DNA of 64,000 nucleotides, from assembly GCA_002973635.1 (NCBI GenBank), contig CP027224.1, positions 4,598,501 to 4,662,500 on the forward strand, given 5' to 3'. A model generated the notes under the pieces. That model was given only the letters and a program-made list of their open reading frames with translations. It was not told the origin of the DNA and did not search any database. Numbering within the stretch: the stretch's first letter is position 1; each line of letters opens with the position of its first letter. Below are positions 46,846 to 54,178 of this stretch, one piece after another. Position numbers and translations under genes: made by a program. This stretch comes from Lysinibacillus sp. B2A1. GTDB lineage: Bacteria > Bacillota > Bacilli > Bacillales_A > Planococcaceae.

Positions 46846-46879
46846 ACAGTAAGCTAGAATACCTCCTCTAGCTTACTGT
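46846..46879. repeat. Terminator hairpin, right duplicate (34 bp)
   Basis: This is identical to 46137-46170. It precedes the convergent stalk-protein gene stop at 46894 and so still terminates that gene on the minus strand (T-run in the flanking A/T bases). Confidence 0.95.
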
Positions 46880-46893
46880 TTTACTTTGAAACA

Positions 46894-47802
46894 TTATTTT
46901 AAAAATTCCTCTGCAAATTCAATTGGTACATATGTTTTATTCGCTTCTAACAATGCAGGTGCTACATGAAGTGGGTGTAAAGCTTTGTTAATACCAAACA
47001 TTTTTTCGCCACGAGTAATTGTGTAAGATAAATTACCCTTTGTTACGATTGCCCCTTTACCCGTCGACTCCACTGTAAAACCACGTTTTTCAGCAATCAA
47101 GCGCAAAGGAACCATCTTTGTTCCTTCTACTTCATACGAATCTGCCTCAATAATGGCTGCAATCTCTGCTTCAATAGTATTTTCTACTGTATTGGCAAAT
47201 TTGTTATCAAGAACGATTACTTTTGAAGGTGTTGTCTGAGCTGGGATGCTTTTTGTAGAAGCTGTATAGAAAACAACTAGATGCTCCTCTGCTAAGTCCT
47301 TAGCTGTGACTTTATCTCCCCGTGAATTGACAAGCTCCGTCTTTTCCCCAATGTTTAATTTTAAAATATCATAAGTATTTGTTAAGTTTTCAAAGAAATA
47401 ATCAACCTCAACAAATCCAACTTCTTCCGTTTCAACAATGACAACATCAGGATTGAATTGTGGTGGATAAATTAATTTTTGAGGCTTGTTTGCAAATGTA
47501 TACGCAACTATTTTATCTCCCTCTTTAAGTTCCACTTTCTTCCCTGTATTATCGAAAACAGGTGTTTCATTTGTAATTTCTAAAACATTCGTTTGATCGC
47601 CATCTTTTACCGTGTAATATGTAATTTTTTTGCCAGCATGGACTTTCTCAACTGCCCCATGTGTATTGTTGAAAATGTGCACAGGATCAATTTGAATTTG
47701 CGGTGCCTCTGTAGGTTTTTCATTGGCTGAAGCGACTGGAACTACTGCACTCCCAAATAATAATGCTGTCATTGCTACAGGTGCGAATTTCTTCATGTTC
47801 AT
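46894..47802 (-). CDS. Secreted protein with copper-amine-oxidase-N-like (stalk) domain
   Basis: The 302-aa protein has an export signal (MNMKKFAPVAMTALLFGSAV, cleavage probably after VASA). The C-terminal 100 residues contain MVPLRLIAEKRGFTVES and KTYVPIEFAEEFLK, the Cu_amine_oxidN1 beta-domain found in many secreted Firmicutes proteins. The central part has beta-rich repeats with no recognised catalytic site. It is probably cell-wall or surface associated. An AAGGAGAG site precedes the ATG at 47802. Confidence 0.85.
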   Translation of the reverse strand: MNMKKFAPVAMTALLFGSAVVPVASANEKPTEAPQIQIDPVHIFNNTHGAVEKVHAGKKITYYTVKDGDQTNVLEITNETPVFDNTGKKVELKEGDKIVAYTFANKPQKLIYPPQFNPDVVIVETEEVGFVEVDYFFENLTNTYDILKLNIGEKTELVNSRGDKVTAKDLAEEHLVVFYTASTKSIPAQTTPSKVIVLDNKFANTVENTIEAEIAAIIEADSYEVEGTKMVPLRLIAEKRGFTVESTGKGAIVTKGNLSYTITRGEKMFGINKALHPLHVAPALLEANKTYVPIEFAEEFLK

Positions 47803-47873
47803 AAAATCTCTCCTTATTATTTAGATTCCTAGAAGTAGTCGTTTTGAAATGGTAAAAGTTTCATTAAAAGAAG

Positions 47874-47904
47874 TAAAAAAACCATCATTTGATTGATGGT
47901 TTTC
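47874..47904 (-). terminator. Terminator after the RNase H-like gene
   Basis: AAAACCATCA pairs with TGATGGTTTT and is followed by a T-run on the minus strand. Confidence 0.85.
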
Positions 47905-47921
47905 AGTCAATGTTTCAGTGA

Positions 47922-48587
47922 CTACTTATCTCTTACAATTTCGCTTAATCCTGTAATATCTATACCGTTTAAGGCTTGTGAAGCTAGTCGATCCGCTTCT
48001 GAATTTTCTTTCCTGGATATGAGCTGATATTCAGGTTGAATGCTAAGCTCCTCTAACCTTGCATCAATTTTATCTGCCCAGCTCGATAGATCCTTTTCCA
48101 GTGCAGGCCATTCCCCACTTAATTGATTAATCACTACTTGAGAATCACCAGTGAAACAAACAGGCAAATGATGAACATTCAGTAAATCAAGCTCAACGAT
48201 TCCTAAATAAAGCGCTGCATATTCTGCCTCATTATTGGAATTTAGCTCTGATGAAAAGGCATTTCTTCTTAATCGATATGGTTTGCCATTTTGCTCATAA
48301 TAAATGACACATCCTAGCCCTGATTGTTTTGTAGCACGATCAAAGCCGCCGTCAAAATAAACGGTAATGTTATGTGGCTCTGTCTCAATTTCCTTTAAAT
48401 AGGCCTTCAGCTCCTTTATCGACCAGCTTGTTTCCTGTCGATCAATACAATGCAACGATTTAACTCTCCCCGTTCGCTCCATATCCTCAGCCAGTAGTAA
48501 TGCTTGAGCTGCAGGCATTTCTTCTGAACGTAGTACAGTTGTTGCACCCTTTAGTGCTTTATATGTCCATTCAATAATTACATGCAT
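47922..48587 (-). CDS. RNase HI-like (reverse transcriptase-associated fold) protein
   Basis: The 221-aa protein has an N-terminal region of about 75 residues followed by an RNase H fold from about residue 75: ITVYFDGGFDRATKQSGLGCVIYY (Asp), NNEAEYAALYLGI (Glu), CFTGDSQVVINQL (Asp) and ENSEADRLASQAL (Asp), so the acidic residues of an active RNase HI are present. It resembles B. subtilis YpeP/YpdQ-type proteins. GGAGG before the ATG at 48587 decides the start. Actual RNA-DNA hybrid cleavage is untested. Confidence 0.88.
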   Translation of the reverse strand: MHVIIEWTYKALKGATTVLRSEEMPAAQALLLAEDMERTGRVKSLHCIDRQETSWSIKELKAYLKEIETEPHNITVYFDGGFDRATKQSGLGCVIYYEQNGKPYRLRRNAFSSELNSNNEAEYAALYLGIVELDLLNVHHLPVCFTGDSQVVINQLSGEWPALEKDLSSWADKIDARLEELSIQPEYQLISRKENSEADRLASQALNGIDITGLSEIVRDK

Positions 48588-48628
48588 AGTAATTGCCTCC
48601 ATTATTTTTAAATTGTGTATAAAGTGAA

Positions 48629-48660
48629 AACGTGCCTCAACCATGGAGACACGTTTCTTT
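48629..48660 (-). terminator. Hairpin between yheA and the RNase H-like gene
   Basis: AACGTGTCTC pairs with GAGGCACGTT (one G-T pair) and is followed by a T-rich stretch on the minus strand. Confidence 0.65.
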
Positions 48661-48720
48661 CCTAATTGTTATATGTGCAATTAATAGTTTATTTATTCCT
48701 ATGGAACTTCGACGAGTACG

Positions 48721-49065
48721 TTATATTCCCTCATACAATGTTTGTATAGGCTTTACTAAAATACGATTTACCTCTTCGATCACCTTACTTAATTTCATTT
48801 CAGCTTCAAGCATTGAAGAGATTTTTTCATTTTGCTGCGCCAGTTGAGCTGCCTTTTGAGCGTATACTAATTCATCTTCCAATATTTCCTCACCAGCTAG
48901 TTGCTTTTTTTGCAGCTCTATTTGAATTTTACGAAAGTTTTTAAAAACATTTAATGCCTCTTCATCATTCTTTACTAGTTCAACCGCCTCTTTCAACTCT
49001 TCGAATTCCGATGTTTTACGGAATGTTCCCTCTAAAGCATTAATTTCATTATAAATATTAATCAT
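48721..49065 (-). CDS. yheA: YlbF-family (DUF964) protein YheA
   Basis: The 114-aa highly helical, Glu/Lys-rich protein matches the YlbF/YmcA fold family, with FRKTSEFEELKEAVELVKND and EISSMLEAEMKL-like segments (EKISSMLEAEMKLSKVIEEV). It lies 17 bases downstream of yheB in the same orientation, as in B. subtilis. Relatives YlbF, YmcA and YaaT act with RNase Y, but YheA's own role is unknown. Confidence 0.88.
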   Translation of the reverse strand: MINIYNEINALEGTFRKTSEFEELKEAVELVKNDEEALNVFKNFRKIQIELQKKQLAGEEILEDELVYAQKAAQLAQQNEKISSMLEAEMKLSKVIEEVNRILVKPIQTLYEGI

Positions 49066-49082
49066 TCTTTTATTTCCCCTTT

Positions 49083-50225
49083 TTAAATAAAATAGACAAT
49101 TAATCCTTGCACAATTCCAATCAAGCCGCCAAGAACTGCACCTAGTACTGTAATCATTTTAAACTCACGTTTTGAAATACCTAGTACAAGCTCCTCTAGT
49201 TTCGCCACAGGGAAAGTATCAACCTGCTCACGAACTACTTCTTGTAAATTTAAGCGTTTTAATACATCTTCTAATTTCTCTTCGGCTTTAACAAAGGCTT
49301 TGTCAATAGCTTGCGGAATGACTGTTTCCTTCATCCATGTATTGCCCTCTGTCCAGTAATATGAAATAGGCTGATTCAAACGTTCCTCAACTGCTAGCTG
49401 CTCTTTTACATAACCTTGCACTTTCATTAATATTGAATCAAAGCGAATATCCTGTAAAAAATCCATTGCAGGACGTTCTTTTAATTTATCCCACTCCTGC
49501 GTAAAGATTTTCGTTAATAATGCCGTTGTGCCCTGTGCCTGTAAAAATTTTATAAGTTCACGCTGAACCTTTGCCACTAACGAAGAAGAGTCACCTAAAA
49601 ACATATTGATCATTCCACCAAGTGAACCTTTAGACGACAAAAAATCATCAATCATCGCTTTTATTGTTAATTCGCCTTCAGGTGATAAAAAATAATCCTC
49701 ACCCTTCTCTAATATATGACGAACTACTACTGGAATCTTTGCTTCAATTGTATATTGAATATCTGCTGATAACAGTGTATGAATTGACTTCGTTGATAAT
49801 GTATTCTTCATTGACTCAAATTGTCCCTCAACAATTGCTTCAATCTTATTCTCAATTGTTGTTGGCATGTTAGAAAATCCAGCTAATGTAAGCCAATCTT
49901 GAATTGTTTTATCATTCGTAAAAATAGTTTCTTCTACCTTTGTTTGCACAAACTGTTCTACTTTGTCTTGAATGTCTTTAGAAAAGAATTTTTTTCTAAA
50001 GGTTTCAGGTGTTAATAAATAGTTTACAACAGTTAATCCAAGCTGCCTTGCTAATTCGTCACGTCGTTTTGGGATAAGCCCTGGTGTAAATGGTACACGC
50101 CAATTTTTAATATATATTGCTTCATGTGGGCGAAAAAGCATTTTTATGGCTAGGTGATTCGTTACACCGCCGATAGCGGCTCCAATAATGGCCATAAATA
50201 GTAAAGTCACTAGAAAATTATCCAT
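49083..50225 (-). CDS. yheB: DUF445 membrane protein YheB
   Basis: The 380-aa protein has one hydrophobic segment at the N-terminus (LVTLLFMAIIGAAIGGVTNHL) and one at the C-terminus (MITVLGAVLGGLIGIVQGLIVYFI), with a large central part between. The segment TNHLAIKMLFRP is the DUF445 signature. It is paired with yheA as in B. subtilis. Function is unknown. Confidence 0.92.
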   Translation of the reverse strand: MDNFLVTLLFMAIIGAAIGGVTNHLAIKMLFRPHEAIYIKNWRVPFTPGLIPKRRDELARQLGLTVVNYLLTPETFRKKFFSKDIQDKVEQFVQTKVEETIFTNDKTIQDWLTLAGFSNMPTTIENKIEAIVEGQFESMKNTLSTKSIHTLLSADIQYTIEAKIPVVVRHILEKGEDYFLSPEGELTIKAMIDDFLSSKGSLGGMINMFLGDSSSLVAKVQRELIKFLQAQGTTALLTKIFTQEWDKLKERPAMDFLQDIRFDSILMKVQGYVKEQLAVEERLNQPISYYWTEGNTWMKETVIPQAIDKAFVKAEEKLEDVLKRLNLQEVVREQVDTFPVAKLEELVLGISKREFKMITVLGAVLGGLIGIVQGLIVYFI

Positions 50226-50429
50226 TAGTACCCTCTCATTTCAATTGTATTCATGATTGGCGGATTTTGTCGCCTGTTGCACTCATTATAGCAGAGCAAG
50301 GATTTTCAACGAAAGAAAAACCCTTGGATAATTAAACACCTTGCATCATTTTCTTCAGGTAGAATAGTTGCAAATTTACTACTATCCTTGAATAATATTA
50401 ACTACATATATAAGAAATGGGGTTTGATT

Positions 50430-50633
50430 ATGATTCAGCATTTCAGCTTTAAGCCTTTATTTGAAAATTCTCAGCTTCCTGGCTGGGCTATTTCCTTTTT
50501 CTATCAACGCGAACGCTTTACAGCTGAGTATTTAAAGGATGGCAATATCCAATGGAGTGGGCCTATTCCTCCAAACGAAGAAAATGTTAAAAAAATGATT
50601 CATGAGCTTATGTTGTATCATGTGTACGACTAA
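50430..50633 (+). CDS. yheE: YheE-family small protein
   Basis: The 67-aa protein starts MIQHFSFKPLFENSQLPGWA and ends with LMLYHVYD, matching the short conserved YheE family of Bacillaceae. It is divergent from yheB; in B. subtilis yheE is in the same yhe neighbourhood. An in-frame upstream codon exists at 50388, but a GGGG ribosome site lies before ATG 50430. Function unknown. Confidence 0.8.
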   Translation: MIQHFSFKPLFENSQLPGWAISFFYQRERFTAEYLKDGNIQWSGPIPPNEENVKKMIHELMLYHVYD

Positions 50634-50806
50634 CAAAAATAGTAAATTATTCGTGTAACAGCGATTCTATATATACCCATTTTTTACTAGTGTTTGCACA
50701 TCATTTATGCTAAAAATATTTCCATCTATTGAAATTGCAGCATTTTTCTTATACATTTATGTTATCAAGTTGATAATAAATGTTTTGTATGCAGGGGGCT
50801 ATTTCA

Positions 50807-51223
50807 ATGAGTAAAGTCACACTTTTAGATGACTTAAACAGTTATAATTCAAAAGCATTAATTCGTGCAAAAGTAAAAGAAGTTTTTTCTGAATTTTCCG
50901 CTAAAATTTTCGAATTAGTAGATGAAGCTGGCACTATCAATAGTAAAAAATTCGAGTCACTTTCTGGCTTTAAAAGTGATTTTTACAATGAATATTGCAG
51001 CCAATTAAAAGCATTATTCGACACGCCAACTAGTTCATTCGGAAAAAAATCTGTAAAAAGTATGTATGTAACATATAATGGCAAAAATTATCTTTTAACA
51101 CAGCAGGGTATTACGGAAAAGGCACCTGTTACCATATCGTGCTTTACAGGCGAAATCCCATTAAAAGAAATGCTTCATGATGTTGAAAAAGCGTGTTTAA
51201 AATTGCGCTTCCAACAAGAATAA
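50807..51223 (+). CDS. Hypothetical protein (138 aa)
   Basis: The product starts MSKVTLLDDLNSYNSKALI after a GGGGG ribosome site at 50807 (an upstream in-frame start at 50780 lacks one). It is soluble, mixed helix and sheet by eye, with VYVTYNGKNYLLTQQG-like beta segment (SMYVTYNGKNYLLTQQG) near residue 95. No family is recognised. It is followed by a strong hairpin terminator. Confidence 0.6.
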   Translation: MSKVTLLDDLNSYNSKALIRAKVKEVFSEFSAKIFELVDEAGTINSKKFESLSGFKSDFYNEYCSQLKALFDTPTSSFGKKSVKSMYVTYNGKNYLLTQQGITEKAPVTISCFTGEIPLKEMLHDVEKACLKLRFQQE

Positions 51224-51235
51224 TACTTAAAGCAA

Positions 51236-51268
51236 AAGGAGCCCTCTCACTAGCTGAGAAGGCTCCTT
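51236..51268. terminator. Terminator after the 138-aa hypothetical gene
   Basis: AAGGAGCCCTCTCA (51236-51249) pairs with TGAGAAGGCTCCTT (51255-51268) around a 5-base loop, with one mismatch. T-rich tails are present on both strands. Confidence 0.8.
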
Positions 51269-51474
51269 GTTTGATGCTATTAAAAATAATTCATTTAAAA
51301 AATTCGCAGATAAAGCTCTCTTGAGATTTTTTGACGTGTCGTTTTTATATGAGATGCAAATGCTTCCTTCTCTAAATAAACTATCTTTGCTCCTTTTAAA
51401 GGTAGCATAATGATTTTTGATTTTCAATCTTTTGGTGTTAGTTTTTCCAAATTACGGATTGATTATCGAGAGAT

Positions 51475-51543
51475 AAAAAATTGTTGTCAATATTTGTGTT
51501 TTGCATCTAAATATTTTATGATTGAATCATCCAACAATTTTTT
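51475..51543 (+). promoter_or_regulatory. Inverted-repeat leader upstream of the CorC/HlyC gene
   Basis: AAAAAATTGTTG (51475-51486) pairs perfectly with CAACAATTTTTT (51532-51543). The 45-base loop contains the palindrome ATGATTGAATCAT. It directly precedes an AGGAGGTG site, so the arrangement could be a structured mRNA leader. It does not match any riboswitch class I can recognise. Confidence 0.4.
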
Positions 51544-51564
51544 AAATCATAGGAGGTGTACACT

Positions 51565-51636
51565 TTGTTTACTTCCCTCATTTGGGCGGGGACAAAGGAA
51601 TTATTTGGACGGAGACATATTGGAGATAACCATTAG
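51565..51636 (+). CDS. Possible 23-aa leader peptide (TTG start) overlapping the CorC/HlyC start
   Basis: A consensus AGGAGGTG lies 6 bases before TTG 51565. The frame encodes FTSLIWAGTKELFGRRHIGDNH after the first residue and stops at 51634-51636, 14 bases past the start of the large gene. The stronger ribosome site belongs to this small frame and not to the large gene, which suggests coupled translation. There is no homology support. Confidence 0.4.
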   Translation: MFTSLIWAGTKELFGRRHIGDNH

Positions 51637-52957
51637 GTTGGCGGCATTCGCCCTACTAATAATCATGACAGGATTTTTCGTTGCAACGGAGTTTGCAATT
51701 GTTAAAGTAAGATCAACACGTATTGATCAGTTGCTAGCAGAAGGTCATAAAAAAGCAAAAAATGCAAAACGTGTTGTTTCAGATTTAGATGAATACTTAT
51801 CTGCATGTCAGCTAGGTATTACAATCACAGCACTTGGCTTAGGTTGGCTTGGTGAACCTACTTTTGAAATTATATTGCACCCAGTGTTTGAGTTTCTAAA
51901 TTTGAATGGTAGTATTACATCTATCCTTTCATTCATACTTGCATTTTCAATCGTAACGTTTATGCATGTAGTTATAGGGGAATTGGCGCCAAAAACACTT
52001 GCCATCCAAAAAGCAGAATTAGTGACATTAAACTTTTCTGGCCCATTAATTTTATTCCACAACATTACGTACCCGGTCATTAAGTTATTGAACGGATCTG
52101 CACGTGGCTTAACAGGCCTTTTCGGTCTAAAGATGATGTCAGAATCAGAAGTTGCTCATACTGAAGAAGAGCTACGTATGATTTTGTCAGATAGTTTAAA
52201 AGGTGGAGAAATTAATAATTCAGAATATGAATATGTAAACAGTATTTTTGAGTTCTCAGAACGTCTTGCAAAGGAAATCATGGTACCACGTACTGAAATC
52301 GTTGGAATCGAAAAAGAACTTACCATTAAAGAAGTATTCGATTTAATGGGAGTAGAGCAATACACTCGTTATCCGATTATTGATGGTGACAAGGACCATA
52401 TTATCGGCCTAGTCAATATGAAACACTTATTAACCGCTTACATTAAAGACCCTGCAAATGGTGATAAGCCCGTAATTGACTATATGCAGCCGATTATTCG
52501 CGTGATGGAAACGACGCAAATTAACGATTTGCTACTTAAAATTCAGCGTGAACGCATTCATATGGCCATTTTAATGGATGAATATGGCGGAACATCTGGT
52601 TTAGTGACGATTGAAGATATTATTGAGGAAATTGTCGGCGATATTCAAGATGAATTTGATGAGGACGAAATCCCAGAAGTACAAGAAATTGCAGAAGATC
52701 ATTTTATTTTAGATGCAAAGATGCTAGTAGAGAATGTAAATGATATGCTAGGTACTGACATAGAAGATGATGATATAGATACAATCGGCGGTTGGTTTAT
52801 GACAAAGCGCTTTGATGCAGTCGAAGGAGATAGCATTGAAGAGCAAGGCTATGAGTTTATCGCAAAAGAATTAGATGGTCACCATATTTTATACTTAGAA
52901 GTTCTGAAATTACCTGAACGTGATTTATCAAATGAAAATGAAGAAGTAAGTATCTAA
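51620..52957 (+). CDS. CNNM/CorC (HlyC)-type membrane protein with CBS pair
   Basis: The 445-aa protein starts with TTG (LEITIRLAAFALLIIMTGFF) at 51620. It has a DUF21/CNNM membrane part with four helices (to about residue 160), a CBS pair (about 205-330, PRTEIVGIEKELTIKEVFDL, RYPIIDGDKDHIIG) and a C-terminal CorC_HlyC domain (about 345-430). Such proteins are linked to magnesium or other cation transport. The frame is open upstream to 51410, but the region before 51620 has no membrane-protein character. The leader just upstream may control it. Confidence 0.88.
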   Translation: MEITIRLAAFALLIIMTGFFVATEFAIVKVRSTRIDQLLAEGHKKAKNAKRVVSDLDEYLSACQLGITITALGLGWLGEPTFEIILHPVFEFLNLNGSITSILSFILAFSIVTFMHVVIGELAPKTLAIQKAELVTLNFSGPLILFHNITYPVIKLLNGSARGLTGLFGLKMMSESEVAHTEEELRMILSDSLKGGEINNSEYEYVNSIFEFSERLAKEIMVPRTEIVGIEKELTIKEVFDLMGVEQYTRYPIIDGDKDHIIGLVNMKHLLTAYIKDPANGDKPVIDYMQPIIRVMETTQINDLLLKIQRERIHMAILMDEYGGTSGLVTIEDIIEEIVGDIQDEFDEDEIPEVQEIAEDHFILDAKMLVENVNDMLGTDIEDDDIDTIGGWFMTKRFDAVEGDSIEEQGYEFIAKELDGHHILYLEVLKLPERDLSNENEEVSI

Positions 52958-53021
52958 AAATTGCCTTGTTTTATTTACTGTGTTACGATTAACATCGCAC
53001 TTAAAAGATACAGGCTATAAA

Positions 53022-53064
53022 AAATGTATACAGCTCACAACCTATAGTGGCGGGGAGCTTATAT
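53022..53064 (+). promoter_or_regulatory. Possible structured leader before the CDF gene
   Basis: GGCTATA can pair with TATAGTGG-type sequence, and AGCTC with GAGCT, within a short G-rich segment (GTGGCGGGGAGC). It looks like part of a folded RNA between two genes. No known riboswitch class is matched. Confidence 0.25.
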
Positions 53065-53089
53065 AGAGATAACATTATAAACTTTAGCA

Positions 53090-53121
53090 ACGACTCCCTT
53101 TCACAGAAGGGAGTCGTTTTA
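53090..53121 (+). terminator. Terminator between the CorC/HlyC and CDF genes
   Basis: CGACTCCCT (53091-53099) pairs with AGGGAGTCG (53108-53116) and is followed by TTTTAT. Confidence 0.85.
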
Positions 53122-53154
53122 TAATGCCCGAAAGTTTTGCAAGGAGGAAACAAA

Positions 53155-54078
53155 ATGGAGCTTTATACAAATTTACGTCAAGGGGAAAAAGGTGCTTGGT
53201 TATCCATCGCAACATATTTGGTTCTGAGTTCTATAAAATTAACAATCGGCTATATAGGCGCATCAGAAGCGCTAAAGGCAGATGGATTAAATAATACTAC
53301 TGATATTATCGCCTCTATTGCAGTACTTATTGGATTACGAATTGCCCAAATTCCACCTGACTCTAATCATCAATATGGGCATTTGCGTGCCGAAACAGTT
53401 GCCTCACTTGTTGCGTCGTTCATTATGTTAATTGTTGGCTTACAGGTACTTATTAATTCGATAAAAGGCCTTTGGGAGCCAGTTAATACAACACCATCAT
53501 TATTAACTGCCTATGTCGCAATTGGCAGTGCCATAGTGATGTATATCGTTTATCGTTATAATTTAGCACTTTCTAAAAAAATAAAAAGTGCAGCTGTGAA
53601 AGCAGCAGCCTATGATAATCGTTCAGATGCTCTTGTAAGTATTGGTACAGCAATCGGAATTTTTGGAGCTATTTTCGGTTTCCCTATTATCGACACAATT
53701 ACTGCACTTCTCGTTGCACTTCTAATTATTAAAACAGCAATTGAAATTTTTTGGGAGGCTGTTCAAAGTCTCACAGATGCTTTTAATATCGAAGAAGTTG
53801 AGACTTTGTCTGTCCTTATTCGCAATGTTGATGGAGTAATCGAGTTGTTAGACTTTAAGGGGCGCGCCCATGGCAATATGTACTTTATCGATGTCACTGT
53901 CACTGTAGACCCTTACTTAAATGTCTTTGAGAGTCATCGTATTACAGAGGAGATTGAAAAAACGATTACTCGTGAAAATCGATTCTGTCAGGTACTCGTG
54001 CATATTGAACCACATATTGAAATCATTCCTCCAGCAAACGACAACAAAGGGGCTGTCCGAAAAGTCGATGTAAATTGA
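53155..54078 (+). CDS. Cation diffusion facilitator (CDF) efflux transporter with IS-derived C-terminal tail
   Basis: The 307-aa protein has the CDF membrane domain with six hydrophobic segments and metal-site motifs: ADGLNNTTDIIAS near residue 43, NHQYGHLRAETVASL near 72 and AYDNRSDALVSIGTAIG near 153. A C-terminal cytoplasmic domain (about 205-290) follows. It exports divalent metals such as Zn, Co or Fe using proton exchange. AGGAGG before ATG 53155 sets the start. The last nine residues (GAVRKVDVN) and the stop are encoded by the end of the IS1182-like element, so the native C-terminus is lost after NDNK. Confidence 0.9.
   Translation: MELYTNLRQGEKGAWLSIATYLVLSSIKLTIGYIGASEALKADGLNNTTDIIASIAVLIGLRIAQIPPDSNHQYGHLRAETVASLVASFIMLIVGLQVLINSIKGLWEPVNTTPSLLTAYVAIGSAIVMYIVYRYNLALSKKIKSAAVKAAAYDNRSDALVSIGTAIGIFGAIFGFPIIDTITALLVALLIIKTAIEIFWEAVQSLTDAFNIEEVETLSVLIRNVDGVIELLDFKGRAHGNMYFIDVTVTVDPYLNVFESHRITEEIEKTITRENRFCQVLVHIEPHIEIIPPANDNKGAVRKVDVN
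54041..54048. repeat. Host inverted-repeat half (left) at IS1182 insertion
   Basis: ACAACAAA at 54041-54048 is the inverted complement of TTTGTTGT at 55932-55939. These look like the two arms of a former host hairpin whose loop now holds the element. They could instead be the outermost bases of the element's own inverted repeats. Confidence 0.55.
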
Positions 54079-54098
54079 CTTTTCGGTACAGCCTTTTT
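54051..54098 (+). terminator. Terminator built from the IS1182 left end
   Basis: GGCTGTCCGAAAAGTC pairs with GACTTTTCGG-TACAGCC and is followed by TTTTT. It overlaps the CDF stop codon and replaces the host terminator. Confidence 0.9.
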
Positions 54099-54178
54099 CC
54101 ATTTTTGTATACAAAAAAACCGCCCTCTTTTGTAAAATGAAGTTACCAGACCACATTCAACAGAAAGGACGATTTTTA

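Noticed and set aside
36208..46879. Possible composite transposon bounded by the two structured elements, carrying the HAD to hemZ genes
   Set aside because: Each element copy has its own flanking hairpin duplication, which points to two independent insertions and not to one unit ended by the copies.
53022..53064. yybP-ykoY (Mn2+) or NiCo riboswitch before the CDF gene
   Set aside because: The conserved core sequences of these classes were not found on reading; only a generic G-rich fold is visible.
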